Source: Alphaproteobacteria bacterium (GTDB lineage Bacteria; Pseudomonadota; Alphaproteobacteria; Rhizobiales; Methyloligellaceae). From it: 64,000 nt of DNA. Location: positions 62,001 to 126,000 of the forward strand of contig VGDX01000003.1 of the NCBI GenBank assembly GCA_016869535.1. The letters run 5' to 3'. The translations under genes and the position numbers were made by a program. Under the pieces are notes generated by a model. It did no database searches, had not been told where the DNA came from, and saw nothing but the letters and a program-made list of their open reading frames with translations. Each line of letters starts with the position of its first letter. Position 1 is the stretch's first letter. Shown here one piece after another: positions 30,361 to 39,194 of this stretch.

Positions 30361-30437
30361 TAACAGCCCCGCGGCGCTCAAGGCCCCTGATCGGTTCTTT
30401 CGCCAGGAACAGCCTTCGTGGGAGGTCTGCGGTCCGC

Positions 30438-31562
30438 TTATAAGGTCGGAACTTTATTGAGAAGCCACACCAATTGCAGCTGGCTGTGCGCTCCGGTCTT
30501 GCTGAAAATTTCGCGCAAGTGCGCCCGCCCCGTATTGTGACTGATGCCCATGCGCCGGATGGCTTCAGGCAAGGTGACACCTTCCGCCAGATGCATGGCC
30601 AAGGCCGCTTCACGCCTCGAAAGTCCAAACAGTTGTTCGAGCTCCGCTTCCGTGAGGAGCGGCCCCTCGCCAATATCGCTCAGAAATACCAGCAAGGCAG
30701 GCGCGCTTGGCAGTACGATCGATTTGTCTTGTGGCAAAGCCGCGATACGAAGAACGAGCGGCAATTTTGCGCCTAACCGGGCAATCGATAGAAGGGAGCG
30801 TTCTCCTCCAACACCGGATGAGTGCAGGGCGAGTTTGTCAGCGATGATGGCTTGCAGCGCCCGGTCGTCGGCTCCCCTTAGCGCGTGGAGTCTTCCTTCC
30901 ACATCCCGGATGCTTTCTCCCGTCGCCAAAATCTTTTTGGCGCGGGAATTCATACTGATGATGTCACCGTGGCAATTCAGGACAATGACACCCCATGGAC
31001 ACGCCTCATGCAGAACTGTCGACATGGCCGTCACCGCCCCCGCAATCGTGCGCAGTTCGAGAAGGGACCAAGCCTCCTTCAGAATGGGAAGCAGGGTTGT
31101 AAAAGCGGCAATCTGACTCTTCTGAGGATGCCCCTGGGTTGGCGTGAACTCTATCGATGCGAAGAGTGAGTGGTCGCCGGAGTCCTGTACGCGCGAACCG
31201 ACGAAATAGCGGGTGCCGTTGGTGCGTTCCATCCAGTTGTAGAATTCGTGCCGCTGTATCGCGGCATCCGGCAGCACATCCCAGTCGCATACGACGTGTG
31301 GCCCGGCCTGACGCAACGAGTACCGCATGCGCGGATTGATGCGGTTCATGTGCTCGACATATTCGCCGACACCCGGTTCCACACCGTGTGTGTGGAACTG
31401 ACTGAACTGGCCCGTCTTGCGATTGAGGCCGAAACAGACGGCGCCCGCGCCTCCGACGAAGTCGGCTGCCGCTTTCATCGCCACCGGCCATGCCAGTACG
31501 CCTGCCCCGGCCTGATGGATCTGCTGGGCCACGTCCTTGAAGTGCGTTTTCGACCTGGCCAT
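30438..31562 (-). CDS. LuxR-family transcriptional regulator with sensory N-terminal domain
   Basis: The 374-residue protein ends with a LuxR helix-turn-helix (about 310-370: LFGLSRREAALAMHLAEGV then ISHNTGRAHLREIFSKTGAHSQLQL). The first 300 residues have a GAF/PAS-like sensory pattern without a recognised ligand motif and no receiver aspartate. It is divergent from the serralysin gene, with a 223-bp shared region holding a 12-bp palindrome. It may control that protease. Codon use is somewhat less GC-rich than its neighbours. Confidence 0.85.
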   Translation of the reverse strand: MARSKTHFKDVAQQIHQAGAGVLAWPVAMKAAADFVGGAGAVCFGLNRKTGQFSQFHTHGVEPGVGEYVEHMNRINPRMRYSLRQAGPHVVCDWDVLPDAAIQRHEFYNWMERTNGTRYFVGSRVQDSGDHSLFASIEFTPTQGHPQKSQIAAFTTLLPILKEAWSLLELRTIAGAVTAMSTVLHEACPWGVIVLNCHGDIISMNSRAKKILATGESIRDVEGRLHALRGADDRALQAIIADKLALHSSGVGGERSLLSIARLGAKLPLVLRIAALPQDKSIVLPSAPALLVFLSDIGEGPLLTEAELEQLFGLSRREAALAMHLAEGVTLPEAIRRMGISHNTGRAHLREIFSKTGAHSQLQLVWLLNKVPTL

Positions 31563-31689
31563 CCACGCTTCGCCTTATGGCTGGCTCTTCGGCAAGCTTA
31601 TCAGATTTCAAGGCCAAATCTCGCTCGGATTGCTTGCATCCGGCAAGAACTCTGCGCATGACCGGCGGATTAGTCAGACCGCAAATCTA

Positions 31690-31701
31690 GTCCAATTGGA
31701 C
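31690..31701. promoter_or_regulatory. Palindromic candidate operator between the LuxR and serralysin genes
   Basis: GTCCAATTGGAC is a perfect 12-bp palindrome, 85 bp before the serralysin start and 128 bp before the LuxR start. It is shorter than classical 18-20 bp lux boxes, so the bound factor is unknown. Confidence 0.4.
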
Positions 31702-31785
31702 GATGGTCTGCCGCTATTCTGGTGAAGCTTCCTGACTATGATAAAATAGGTTGCGAACAAGAACTTCGAGGCGGGGTAGGCTGGC

Positions 31786-33477
31786 ATGCCCTCCACGACC
31801 ACCTTCGGTAAAACCAACTCGGACCTCGACGGAATTCTCCGCGGCGTCAAATGGGCGACGGCCGCCCTGACTTACAGCTTTCCATCGAGCAGCACCGCCT
31901 ATGCAGGGTATAGCACGGGCGAACCATCAAACAATTTCGAAGCACTGAACGCCTATCAGAAAAGCGCTGTTTGGCAAGCTTACGCCATGATCGCTTCTTA
32001 CACGGCGCTCAGCTTCAGCGAAACTGCGAATGGCGACCTTCGCCATGCCATGTCGGACGTCCCCGCGACCGCCTCCGGTTATTACCCGGATCCGCACCAA
32101 AGTGGCGGCGATGCCTGGTACCGGAACAGCGGCGGCACTTACGATTTCCCGTTTCGCGGTAACTTTGCTTACGCCGCAGGTTTTCTGCATGAGATCGGTC
32201 ACACGCTCGGCCTGAAACATCCGCACGAGACCGATAACGGCTTCCCCGTTCTCGCCAGCCAATTCGATTCCGTTGAATTCACCGTGATGAGCTACCGGTC
32301 GTATGTGGGTGCATCTACGACTGGCCTTGTCAACGAGACGTGGGGCTATCCCCAAACCTTCATGATGCTCGACATCGCCGCGCTCCAACACATGTACGGT
32401 GCCGACTTCACAACTAATAGCGGCAATTCGCAGTACACGTGGAACAATCATACGGGCGAGATGTACATCAACGGCGTGGGTCAAGGCGCACCGGGCGGGA
32501 ACAAGATCTTCATGACCATTTGGGACGGCGGCGGCGTCGATACCTACGATCTTTTTAATTATACCAACAACGTGGAGATCGATTTGAGGCCCGGTCATTG
32601 GACCACGACCTCACAGGCTCAACTCGCCGATCTCCATCATTCAAGCACGAATTCTGCGCTTATCGCACGCGGCAACATCGCCAATGCCCTTCTCTATCAG
32701 GCCGACACCCGCTCCATGATCGAGAATGCGAGGGGCGGCAGTGGAAACGACAAGATCACGGGCAATGATCTCGCGAACTGGCTGCTCGGTGGAAATGGCG
32801 ATGACAAGCTTTTTGGCCGGGGTGGGGATGATTTTCTCGACGGCGGTTTCGGTACCGATCGCCTCGATGGCGCTGCGGGCACCGATACCGTCGATTACCG
32901 CTTCTATAACGGTGTCACGGAGGTCAATCTTGACACGGGAAAAACCGCCTTTCCCGGCAACACCTCAGCTAAAGAGACACTCATTTCCATCGAGAACGCA
33001 CTGACCGGTGGTGGTAACGACAAGCTGACCGGCAATGACGTAGCGAACGAGCTTTGGGCCGGCGCGGGCAACGATACGATCAAAGGCGGTAAGGGGAACG
33101 ACCTGCTCATTGGCGAAGACGGCAATGATGTTCTGTCCGGTGGCGCAGGCCGTGACGTTTCATGGGGCGGCTCCGGCAAAGATCGATTCGATTTCAATGC
33201 GATCTCGGAGAGCAAATCAGGCTCGTCGGACCGAGATCAGATCAAAGATCTCAAGCGTGGCGATGACGAGATCGATCTCTCCAATATAGATACCAACACC
33301 AAGAAGAGCGGCGATCAACAGTTCAATTTCATCGGCGGCAAGAAGTTTAGCAATAAACCAGGCGAGCTTCGCTTCGACAACAAGATCGTGCAAGGCGACG
33401 TGAACGGCGACGGAAAGGCCGATTTCGAGATCCGTGTCGACGTCAACAAGCTCTCAGGCGGCGACTTCATCCTGTAG
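31786..33477 (+). CDS. Serralysin-type RTX zinc metalloprotease (M10B)
   Basis: The 563-residue protein is a secreted metzincin protease. The zinc site is HEIGHTLGLKH (His135, Glu136, His139, His145) and the Met-turn is MSY (168-170). From about 318 to 470 it carries RTX repeats (GGSGNDKITG, GNGDDKLFG, GAGNDTIKGGKGNDLL and others) that bind calcium and form the serralysin beta-roll. The C-terminus DFIL is the acidic-plus-hydrophobic end used by type I secretion. It lacks a long propeptide. No ABC/MFP/TolC exporter is nearby. Target substrates are unknown. Confidence 0.9.
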   Translation: MPSTTTFGKTNSDLDGILRGVKWATAALTYSFPSSSTAYAGYSTGEPSNNFEALNAYQKSAVWQAYAMIASYTALSFSETANGDLRHAMSDVPATASGYYPDPHQSGGDAWYRNSGGTYDFPFRGNFAYAAGFLHEIGHTLGLKHPHETDNGFPVLASQFDSVEFTVMSYRSYVGASTTGLVNETWGYPQTFMMLDIAALQHMYGADFTTNSGNSQYTWNNHTGEMYINGVGQGAPGGNKIFMTIWDGGGVDTYDLFNYTNNVEIDLRPGHWTTTSQAQLADLHHSSTNSALIARGNIANALLYQADTRSMIENARGGSGNDKITGNDLANWLLGGNGDDKLFGRGGDDFLDGGFGTDRLDGAAGTDTVDYRFYNGVTEVNLDTGKTAFPGNTSAKETLISIENALTGGGNDKLTGNDVANELWAGAGNDTIKGGKGNDLLIGEDGNDVLSGGAGRDVSWGGSGKDRFDFNAISESKSGSSDRDQIKDLKRGDDEIDLSNIDTNTKKSGDQQFNFIGGKKFSNKPGELRFDNKIVQGDVNGDGKADFEIRVDVNKLSGGDFIL

Positions 33478-33508
33478 CCGGCTACGGTAGGGGCAGCGCT
33501 GGCAGGCT

Positions 33509-33522
33509 TTGACCTGCGTCAA
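33509..33522. promoter_or_regulatory. FNR/FixK-type box upstream of cydAB
   Basis: TTGACCTGCGTCAA has perfect TTGAC/GTCAA arms with a 4-bp spacer, as in FNR/FixK/Anr sites. A -10-like CATGCT at 33545-33550 would put the box centre near -41.5, the usual class II position. It lies 140 bp before cydA and suggests low-oxygen activation. Confidence 0.6.
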
Positions 33523-33661
33523 GGCACGACGCACACCGCCCGCCCATGCTGCGGCTTAACGGGCGTTTGCACCGGCTGCCGTTAGGTCTAAGCTTGGCCT
33601 TCAGGGCTTGAGTCGCCGGCCGCTTGCGGCATTCCAAGACTCGACAAGGCTGGGCCTAAGC

Positions 33662-35047
33662 ATGTCAGATTTGGATCCGCTCCTCCTATCGCGTATCCAG
33701 TTCGCCTTCACCGTCTCTTTCCACATCATGTTTCCGTCTTTCACCATCGGGCTTGCCGCCTGGCTGCTCGTGCTCGAGCTGATGTGGATCAAGACCGGAA
33801 AGCGGGTCTACACGGAGCTTTCGCGGCAATGGACCAAGATCTTCGCCGTGTCGTTCGGCATGGGCGTGGTCTCGGGCGTGGTGCTGTCCTACGAGTTCGG
33901 CACCAATTGGAGCGAGTTCTCGCGCCGCGGCGGCAATATCATCGGTCCCTTAATGTCCTACGAGGTACTGACCGCCTTCTTTCTGGAGGCGGGCTTCCTC
34001 GGCATTATGCTGTTCGGCCGCGAACGCGTTCCACGCGGCGTGCATCTTTTCGCCACGGCCATGGTGGCGCTCGGCACGCTGATCTCTGCCTTCTGGATCC
34101 TCTCTGCCAATAGCTTCATGCAGACGCCGGCCGGCTTCCGCATCGGCGACGACGGCGTGCTCTATGTGGCGAGCTGGTGGGAGGTGATCTTCAATCCGTC
34201 CTTCCCCTACCGTTTCGCCCATATGGTGGCAGCCTGCTATCTCACCACGGCGCTGTGCGTCGGCGGCATGGGCGCCTGGTACATTCTGCGCGAGAAATTC
34301 GTGCCACATGGACGCGTCATGCTCGGCATGGCGCTCTGCATCCTGGTGTGGCTGGCACCGCTTCAGCTCGTGATCGGCGATATGCATGGGCTCAACAGCC
34401 GCGAGCATCAGCCAGCCAAGATCGCCGCGGTCGAGGCGCATTGGGAGACGCAGCGCGGCGCGCCGCTAATCCTGTTCGCCCTCCCCGACGTCGAGACCGA
34501 AAGCAATCGCTACGAGATTGCCATTCCCAAGCTCGGCAGTTGGGTTCTCACCCATGACTGGGAGGGAGAAGTGCGCGGGTTGAAATCCTTCCCGGCAGAC
34601 GAGCGCCCTAATCCGATCATCCCCTTCTTCGCCTTCCGCCTCATGGTGGGCATCGGCATCATCATGATCGCGCTCGGGCTCGGTGGCGCGCTGCTGTGGC
34701 TGATGGGCCGGCTCTACACCACACGCTTGTATTTGCGCGCCATGTATTGGTCATGGCCGCTCGGTTTCATCGCGGTACTTGCCGGATGGTTCGTGACCGA
34801 GGTCGGGCGTCAGCCCTGGACGGTCTACGGCATATTGCGCACCGCCGACTCGGTGTCGCCGGTGGCCGGAGGCAAGGTGCTGACCTCGCTGATCCTGTTC
34901 GTGCTGGTTTATGGCATCATATTCGGCGCGGGGCTTTACTACATCGCCAAGCTGGTGCAGCGCGGGCCGCAAGAGGTGCCACCAATTCCTGAGGAAGGCG
35001 AAGCCGATCCGTCCCGGCGCCCATTGGCCGCGGCAGGTGCGCCATGA
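33662..35047 (+). CDS. cydA: Cytochrome bd-type ubiquinol oxidase subunit I
   Basis: CydA carries hemes b and d and oxidises quinol. The 461-residue membrane protein starts at MSDLDPLLLSRIQFAFT; an ATG at 33608 adds a non-family tail. It contains the heme ligand His about 21 (SFHIMFPSF), His about 187 in PYRFAHMVAACY, GDMHGLNSREHQPAKIAAVE and GWFVTEVGRQPWTVYGILRTAD. The Q-loop is short, as in cyanide-insensitive (CioA) forms. It overlaps cydB by 4 bp. Confidence 0.95.
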   Translation: MSDLDPLLLSRIQFAFTVSFHIMFPSFTIGLAAWLLVLELMWIKTGKRVYTELSRQWTKIFAVSFGMGVVSGVVLSYEFGTNWSEFSRRGGNIIGPLMSYEVLTAFFLEAGFLGIMLFGRERVPRGVHLFATAMVALGTLISAFWILSANSFMQTPAGFRIGDDGVLYVASWWEVIFNPSFPYRFAHMVAACYLTTALCVGGMGAWYILREKFVPHGRVMLGMALCILVWLAPLQLVIGDMHGLNSREHQPAKIAAVEAHWETQRGAPLILFALPDVETESNRYEIAIPKLGSWVLTHDWEGEVRGLKSFPADERPNPIIPFFAFRLMVGIGIIMIALGLGGALLWLMGRLYTTRLYLRAMYWSWPLGFIAVLAGWFVTEVGRQPWTVYGILRTADSVSPVAGGKVLTSLILFVLVYGIIFGAGLYYIAKLVQRGPQEVPPIPEEGEADPSRRPLAAAGAP

Positions 35048-36057
35048 CCGAGTTCCTGCCCGTCATCCTGCCGTTGGTGTGGGCCGCGATCCTGGCGCTT
35101 GCCGTGTTCCTTTACGTGCTGCTCGGAGGTTACGACCTCGGCCTTGGCGCGCTCTTTCCCTTCGCGCCCTCGCACAAGGATCGCGACGCCATGATGGCAT
35201 CGGTCGCACCGTTCTGGGACGGCAACGAGACCTGGCTCGTGCTGGGCGGCGGCGGGCTGCTGGCGGCTTTTCCGCTAGCCTATTCGGTCATGCTGCCGGC
35301 GCTCTATATGCCCATCATCTTGATGCTGATCGGTCTGATCCTCCGCGGCGTGGCCTTCGAATTCCGCTTCAAGTCGAGTAAGTACCGCTATCTCTGGGAT
35401 ATCGCCTTCGCCGGCGGCTCGACCCTTGCCGCGCTCATGCAGGGCGTGGTCATCGGCGCTTTCGTGCAGGGCTTCGTGGTTGAGAACAACCAATATGCCG
35501 GCGGGCCCTTCGACTGGTTGACGCCGTTCTCAGTGGTCACCGCGATAGCGCTCGTTTCCGGTTATGTGCTGCTGTCGGCGGGGTGGCTGATCATGAAGGC
35601 CGACGAGCCTTTACGGGACTGGGCCTATGGCATCGCCCGCTATGCGCTGATCGCAGTCGCAGGCACCATCCTCATCTTCAGCCTATGGACGCCGCTCCTC
35701 CATCCCGAGATCGCGGCACGGTGGTTCGCCCCCGCCAATATGGTGATGCTGAGCCCCGTGCCGCTCATCACCGTGGCGGCGATAGCGGGGCTGTGGTGGT
35801 CGCTCGGCAAGAAGCGCCGCTACACGCCCTTCCTGCTCGGCGTGGTGATCTTCATGCTCTGCTACACCGGGCTCGCGGTTAGCCTTTTCCCCTATATCAT
35901 CCCGCCCGACATCACCATCTGGCAGGCCGCCGCCGCGCCGGATTCGCAGCTCTTCATGCTCTACGGCACGATCCCGATCCTGCCGATCATCCTCGGCTAC
36001 ACCGCCTATTCCTATTACGCGCTGTGGAATGCCACCGAGCACGACGTCTATCACTGA
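35044..36057 (+). CDS. cydB: Cytochrome bd-type ubiquinol oxidase subunit II
   Basis: The 337-residue subunit has about eight transmembrane helices and the family segments LYVLLGGYDLGLGAL, FWDGNETWLVLGGGGLLAAFPLAYS and LRGVAFEFRFK. It stabilises CydA's hemes. It is translationally coupled to cydA (ATGA). No CydX-like tiny subunit is seen after it. Its end overlaps the convergent GH3 gene by 7 bp. Confidence 0.95.
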   Translation: MTEFLPVILPLVWAAILALAVFLYVLLGGYDLGLGALFPFAPSHKDRDAMMASVAPFWDGNETWLVLGGGGLLAAFPLAYSVMLPALYMPIILMLIGLILRGVAFEFRFKSSKYRYLWDIAFAGGSTLAALMQGVVIGAFVQGFVVENNQYAGGPFDWLTPFSVVTAIALVSGYVLLSAGWLIMKADEPLRDWAYGIARYALIAVAGTILIFSLWTPLLHPEIAARWFAPANMVMLSPVPLITVAAIAGLWWSLGKKRRYTPFLLGVVIFMLCYTGLAVSLFPYIIPPDITIWQAAAAPDSQLFMLYGTIPILPIILGYTAYSYYALWNATEHDVYH

Positions 36058-37232
36058 CGCCCGCTCACTCCGGCGAGGTTCTTCTCGGCGAGACGGCGCT
36101 TGAGAAGCATGATCCGGTCATAGGCCTGCTCGATGCGCGGGCGCAGGATGCGCCCGTCGCGTACCGCATCGGCGATGATGGCATGGACCTTCATGCCGAG
36201 CTTGGGATCCTGTGACTCGACATTGGAGACGATAATGATGTCGGTGCCGGCGTTGATCGCCTTGATGATGCGCTCCTCGAGCGAATAATCGTCGCTGACC
36301 CCTCCCATCTCCAGATCGTCGCTGATGACCACGCCTTGGAAGCCGATATCGCCTTCATCGCGGAGCGTGCGGATCGCCTTACCCGACAGCGATGCGGGCA
36401 GCTTGGCGCCATCGCTGAAGCGCGGGTGATAAAGATGCCCGGTCATCACCGCGTCGAGTTGGCCGTCCTTGGCCAATCGCCGATACGGCTCGAGTTCAAT
36501 CTCTCGCCAGGTTTCCGAGATATCGGCAAGCGCAACATGACTGTCGACATGACTCGAGCCGTGGCCCGGGAAATGCTTGGCCACGGCGGCGATATTGGCG
36601 TCGCGATGCGCGGCGATGAAGGCGCGCGCGAGTGCCGTCACGCTACCCGGATCGGCGCCGAAGCTCCGTTCCCGATCGCCAATCACCGGATTGTCCGGAT
36701 TGATATCCAGATCGACCACAGGACCTAGGTTGAGATTGAAGCCGGCTTCCGCCAACTCCTTGGCCATCTCGGCATAGAGTTTCCGCGCCGCCTCCTGCGT
36801 ACTGAAGCTCGGATTTTTCCCCACGCTCTGCGCCGAGGGAAAGTCGCCATGTCCGTTCCATGGCGCGAGCCGCTGCACTTTGCCGCCTTCCTGATCGACG
36901 GCGATGAACGGCACTGGACTAGCGCACGCATCCCGCAGATAGGCGGTGAGCGATTTGAGCTGCTCCGGCGAACAGATGTTCTCAGGGTAAAGCACCACGC
37001 CGCCGATCACGCCTTTTGCCACCTGCTCATGGATGGCGGCGACATTCGGGTCGCTCGGTGTGAGGCCGGGGAAGCCGACCAGGATCATCTGCCCGATCAT
37101 GCGGTCGATCCGGTCCGCGTCGCTATCCTGCGAGGTGAGCGCGGCAAGCGGCAAGGCCGTGCCGATCAACAGGAGTGCGGCGGCCAGCAGATACACGAGA
37201 TGACGGTCGAATGGACGCATGTGGAACCGCAT
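36051..37232 (-). CDS. Secreted glycoside hydrolase family 3 (NagZ-like)
   Basis: The 393-residue protein has an N-terminal signal or anchor (about 10-32) and a single GH3 domain: AVDQEGGKVQRL, the NagZ-type motif KHFPGHGSSHVDSH (about 216-229) and the nucleophile Asp in ISDDLEMGG (about 303). Family members cleave beta-N-acetylglucosaminyl bonds, for example in peptidoglycan fragments. Classical NagZ is cytoplasmic, so export is notable. The start is ATG 37232 or 37220. Confidence 0.88.
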   Translation of the reverse strand: MRFHMRPFDRHLVYLLAAALLLIGTALPLAALTSQDSDADRIDRMIGQMILVGFPGLTPSDPNVAAIHEQVAKGVIGGVVLYPENICSPEQLKSLTAYLRDACASPVPFIAVDQEGGKVQRLAPWNGHGDFPSAQSVGKNPSFSTQEAARKLYAEMAKELAEAGFNLNLGPVVDLDINPDNPVIGDRERSFGADPGSVTALARAFIAAHRDANIAAVAKHFPGHGSSHVDSHVALADISETWREIELEPYRRLAKDGQLDAVMTGHLYHPRFSDGAKLPASLSGKAIRTLRDEGDIGFQGVVISDDLEMGGVSDDYSLEERIIKAINAGTDIIIVSNVESQDPKLGMKVHAIIADAVRDGRILRPRIEQAYDRIMLLKRRLAEKNLAGVSGRQ

Positions 37233-37367
37233 GTCAGGTTAAAGGCTTAGCCTGTCCGAGGTTAACAGACGATGCTCTGACATTATGGCCCCGGAAAAGG
37301 CGTAAACGAGGGGCTGATTTTGTCACGAATGTGAATAAACTTGGCGCCCATTCGTCGGGGGGTTTTC

Positions 37368-38018
37368 ATGCGCCGTGCCGCTCAATCCTGGTCGCAACTG
37401 CTTGGCTGCGCGATCCTTGCCGTAGCGCCTATGACCATGACGGCTTTGGCGCAGGACGATCCGGCCCAAGAAGACATCATAGAGGAGCAGATCGAGGAGC
37501 AGCCGGCCGAGAAACCCGCCATTGAGGAGCCTGCAAAGCAACCCAAGGAGGCTCAAGAGGGAGAAGCCAAGGAAGAGACTTCCGCCGAAGCCGACAAACA
37601 ATTCGCCGAGAGCTTCCGCGGCAAGACCTATCAGGGCGACCTCGAGATCGAAGGTTGGGACGATCTCGGCGGCGGACTCGTTCTGCCTCCCGTTTATGTC
37701 CGGCAATACCAACGCGAAGATGGCACCTTTCTCGTGCTGACGAGCCGCGAGGTCGTGCCGCCGACGAGCAACAATCCTGCTTCCTACATCGTGGCCGATG
37801 CCTTGGTCGTACCGCCGCCGAAAGAGGGTGTGGACTTCACCATCGCTTGCGTGCAAGGCGAGGATGAGACGTTGAGATTCATGGGCGAGGCAAGCAAGGA
37901 AGACAAGGAATGGTGGACCGACGTCAAGCGCGCCTGGGAGATCTCGATCGAGACCGGCGAGATTGCCGAGGCCAAGACAAAGGGCGTCCGCTGCACCAAT
38001 ATCTCCTGGGGACAATAG
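37368..38018 (+). CDS. Exported acidic protein of unknown function
   Basis: I do not recognise this 216-residue protein. ATG 37368 follows a G-rich ribosome-binding site (GGGGGG, 6 bp). A signal peptide (about 1-28, cut near ALAQ-DD) leads to an acidic low-complexity stretch rich in Glu, Pro and Ala (about 29-75), then a compact domain with TYQGDLEIEGWDDLGG, VLTSREVVPP and TNISWGQ. It is probably periplasmic and followed after 17 bp by the DUF1772 gene. Confidence 0.75.
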   Translation: MRRAAQSWSQLLGCAILAVAPMTMTALAQDDPAQEDIIEEQIEEQPAEKPAIEEPAKQPKEAQEGEAKEETSAEADKQFAESFRGKTYQGDLEIEGWDDLGGGLVLPPVYVRQYQREDGTFLVLTSREVVPPTSNNPASYIVADALVVPPPKEGVDFTIACVQGEDETLRFMGEASKEDKEWWTDVKRAWEISIETGEIAEAKTKGVRCTNISWGQ

Positions 38019-38035
38019 CGGCGGAGGGAAAATTT

Positions 38036-38524
38036 ATGGATGGATTCTTGTGCGTGGTGACATTCTTGGCGGCGCTGGGCTCGGCGCTTATCGCCGGCAT
38101 ATTCTTCGCTTTCTCCGCTATTTTGATCCCCGCCCTGTCCCGGCTGGCGCCGGCTTCGGGTATTGCCGCTATGCAGTCGATCCTCGTGACGATCAAGCGC
38201 GGCCCGTTCGTGCTCGTGTTTTTCGTCACGGCACTGCTGGCGGTGCTGCTCGGCATCGCTGCGCCGTTCAGATGGGCCGAGCCTGATGCGCTCTACCTGC
38301 TCGCCGGCAGCCTGCTCTATCTCAACGGTCCGTTCGGTGTCACGCTTCTGCGCAACATGCCGCTCAACAACAGACTCGCCCATGTGAAGCCCGATGGCGA
38401 AACCGGCGCCAAAGTGTGGAAGGACTATCTCCCCGCATGGTCATGGTGGAACCATGTGCGCGTGGCGACCGCACTCGCCGCCGCAGCCTGCCTCATCATG
38501 GCGCTGGTCCGTCAAGCAGCTTAA
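38036..38524 (+). CDS. DUF1772 membrane protein
   Basis: The 162-residue protein starts at ATG 38036 after GGAGGGA. It has about four transmembrane helices (near 5-27, 52-75, 83-103, 140-160) and the DUF1772 pattern FFAFSAILIPALSRL, IKRGPFVLVFF and TLLRNMPLNNRL then WNHVRVATALAA. The family is related to anthrone-oxygenase-like proteins, but the role here is unknown. It is convergent with the second plsC-like gene. Confidence 0.82.
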   Translation: MDGFLCVVTFLAALGSALIAGIFFAFSAILIPALSRLAPASGIAAMQSILVTIKRGPFVLVFFVTALLAVLLGIAAPFRWAEPDALYLLAGSLLYLNGPFGVTLLRNMPLNNRLAHVKPDGETGAKVWKDYLPAWSWWNHVRVATALAAAACLIMALVRQAA

Positions 38525-38537
38525 GTGCAGCGAAAAC

Positions 38538-39194
38538 TCATTCCCAGACAGGCAGGCGCTCTTGCTCGGCAAGCGCCGTCATCGAGCCTTCGAGTTCGGC
38601 CACGAAGGCGTCGTAAGATTCCTTGCCGTAGAGCTTCTCGCCGACGCTGACGATGCAGTTGAACGGCACGAACAGCATCGAGCCCCGCGGCAATGTCTTG
38701 CCAAGACCATGCATGAACACGGGGATGATCGGCACCTTGGGCCTGGCGCGCGCGAGATGGCCAATACCCTTCTTGAAGGCTTGCAGCGTTTCCGGCTCGC
38801 CCCGCGTCCCTTCAGGGAAAATGACCAGGATTTCGCCGCGGTCGAGCGCTTCCTCGGCAAGCTGGAGCGGGTTGCCGCCTTCCTTGCCGCTGCCCCGCTT
38901 GACGGGAATGATGCCGACGATGTTGTTGGCAAACCAGCCGCGAAAGCTGCTCGTATAGAAATAATCCATGGCCGCGACCGGCCGAAGCTTCGGCAACAGC
39001 CTGAGCGGCATCAGCGACATGATGGCGAGCGCGTCGAGATTGGAATTGTGATTGCCGGCGAGCACGGCCGGACCGTCGTCAGGCAGGCGTTGCCGGTTGC
39101 GCACGGTCAGCCCCATCACGACGAGGATGACCCCGCGCACGACGACCGCGAAGAACAGGAAGCGCAGCAATCGGGTCAACGGATTCTTGTTCAT
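38538..39194 (-). CDS. 1-acyl-sn-glycerol-3-phosphate acyltransferase-like protein
   Basis: The 218-residue PlsC-family protein has an N-terminal membrane segment, the canonical motif NHNSNLD (HX4D, about 48-54), FPEGTRGEPE at about 124-133 and IIPVFMHGLGKTLPRG. It is the last gene of a three-gene module with the YnbB- and YnbA-like genes (4-bp overlaps) and so probably supplies phosphatidic acid to them. It differs from the plsC at 12,021 in motif I. Confidence 0.9.
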   Translation of the reverse strand: MNKNPLTRLLRFLFFAVVVRGVILVVMGLTVRNRQRLPDDGPAVLAGNHNSNLDALAIMSLMPLRLLPKLRPVAAMDYFYTSSFRGWFANNIVGIIPVKRGSGKEGGNPLQLAEEALDRGEILVIFPEGTRGEPETLQAFKKGIGHLARARPKVPIIPVFMHGLGKTLPRGSMLFVPFNCIVSVGEKLYGKESYDAFVAELEGSMTALAEQERLPVWE

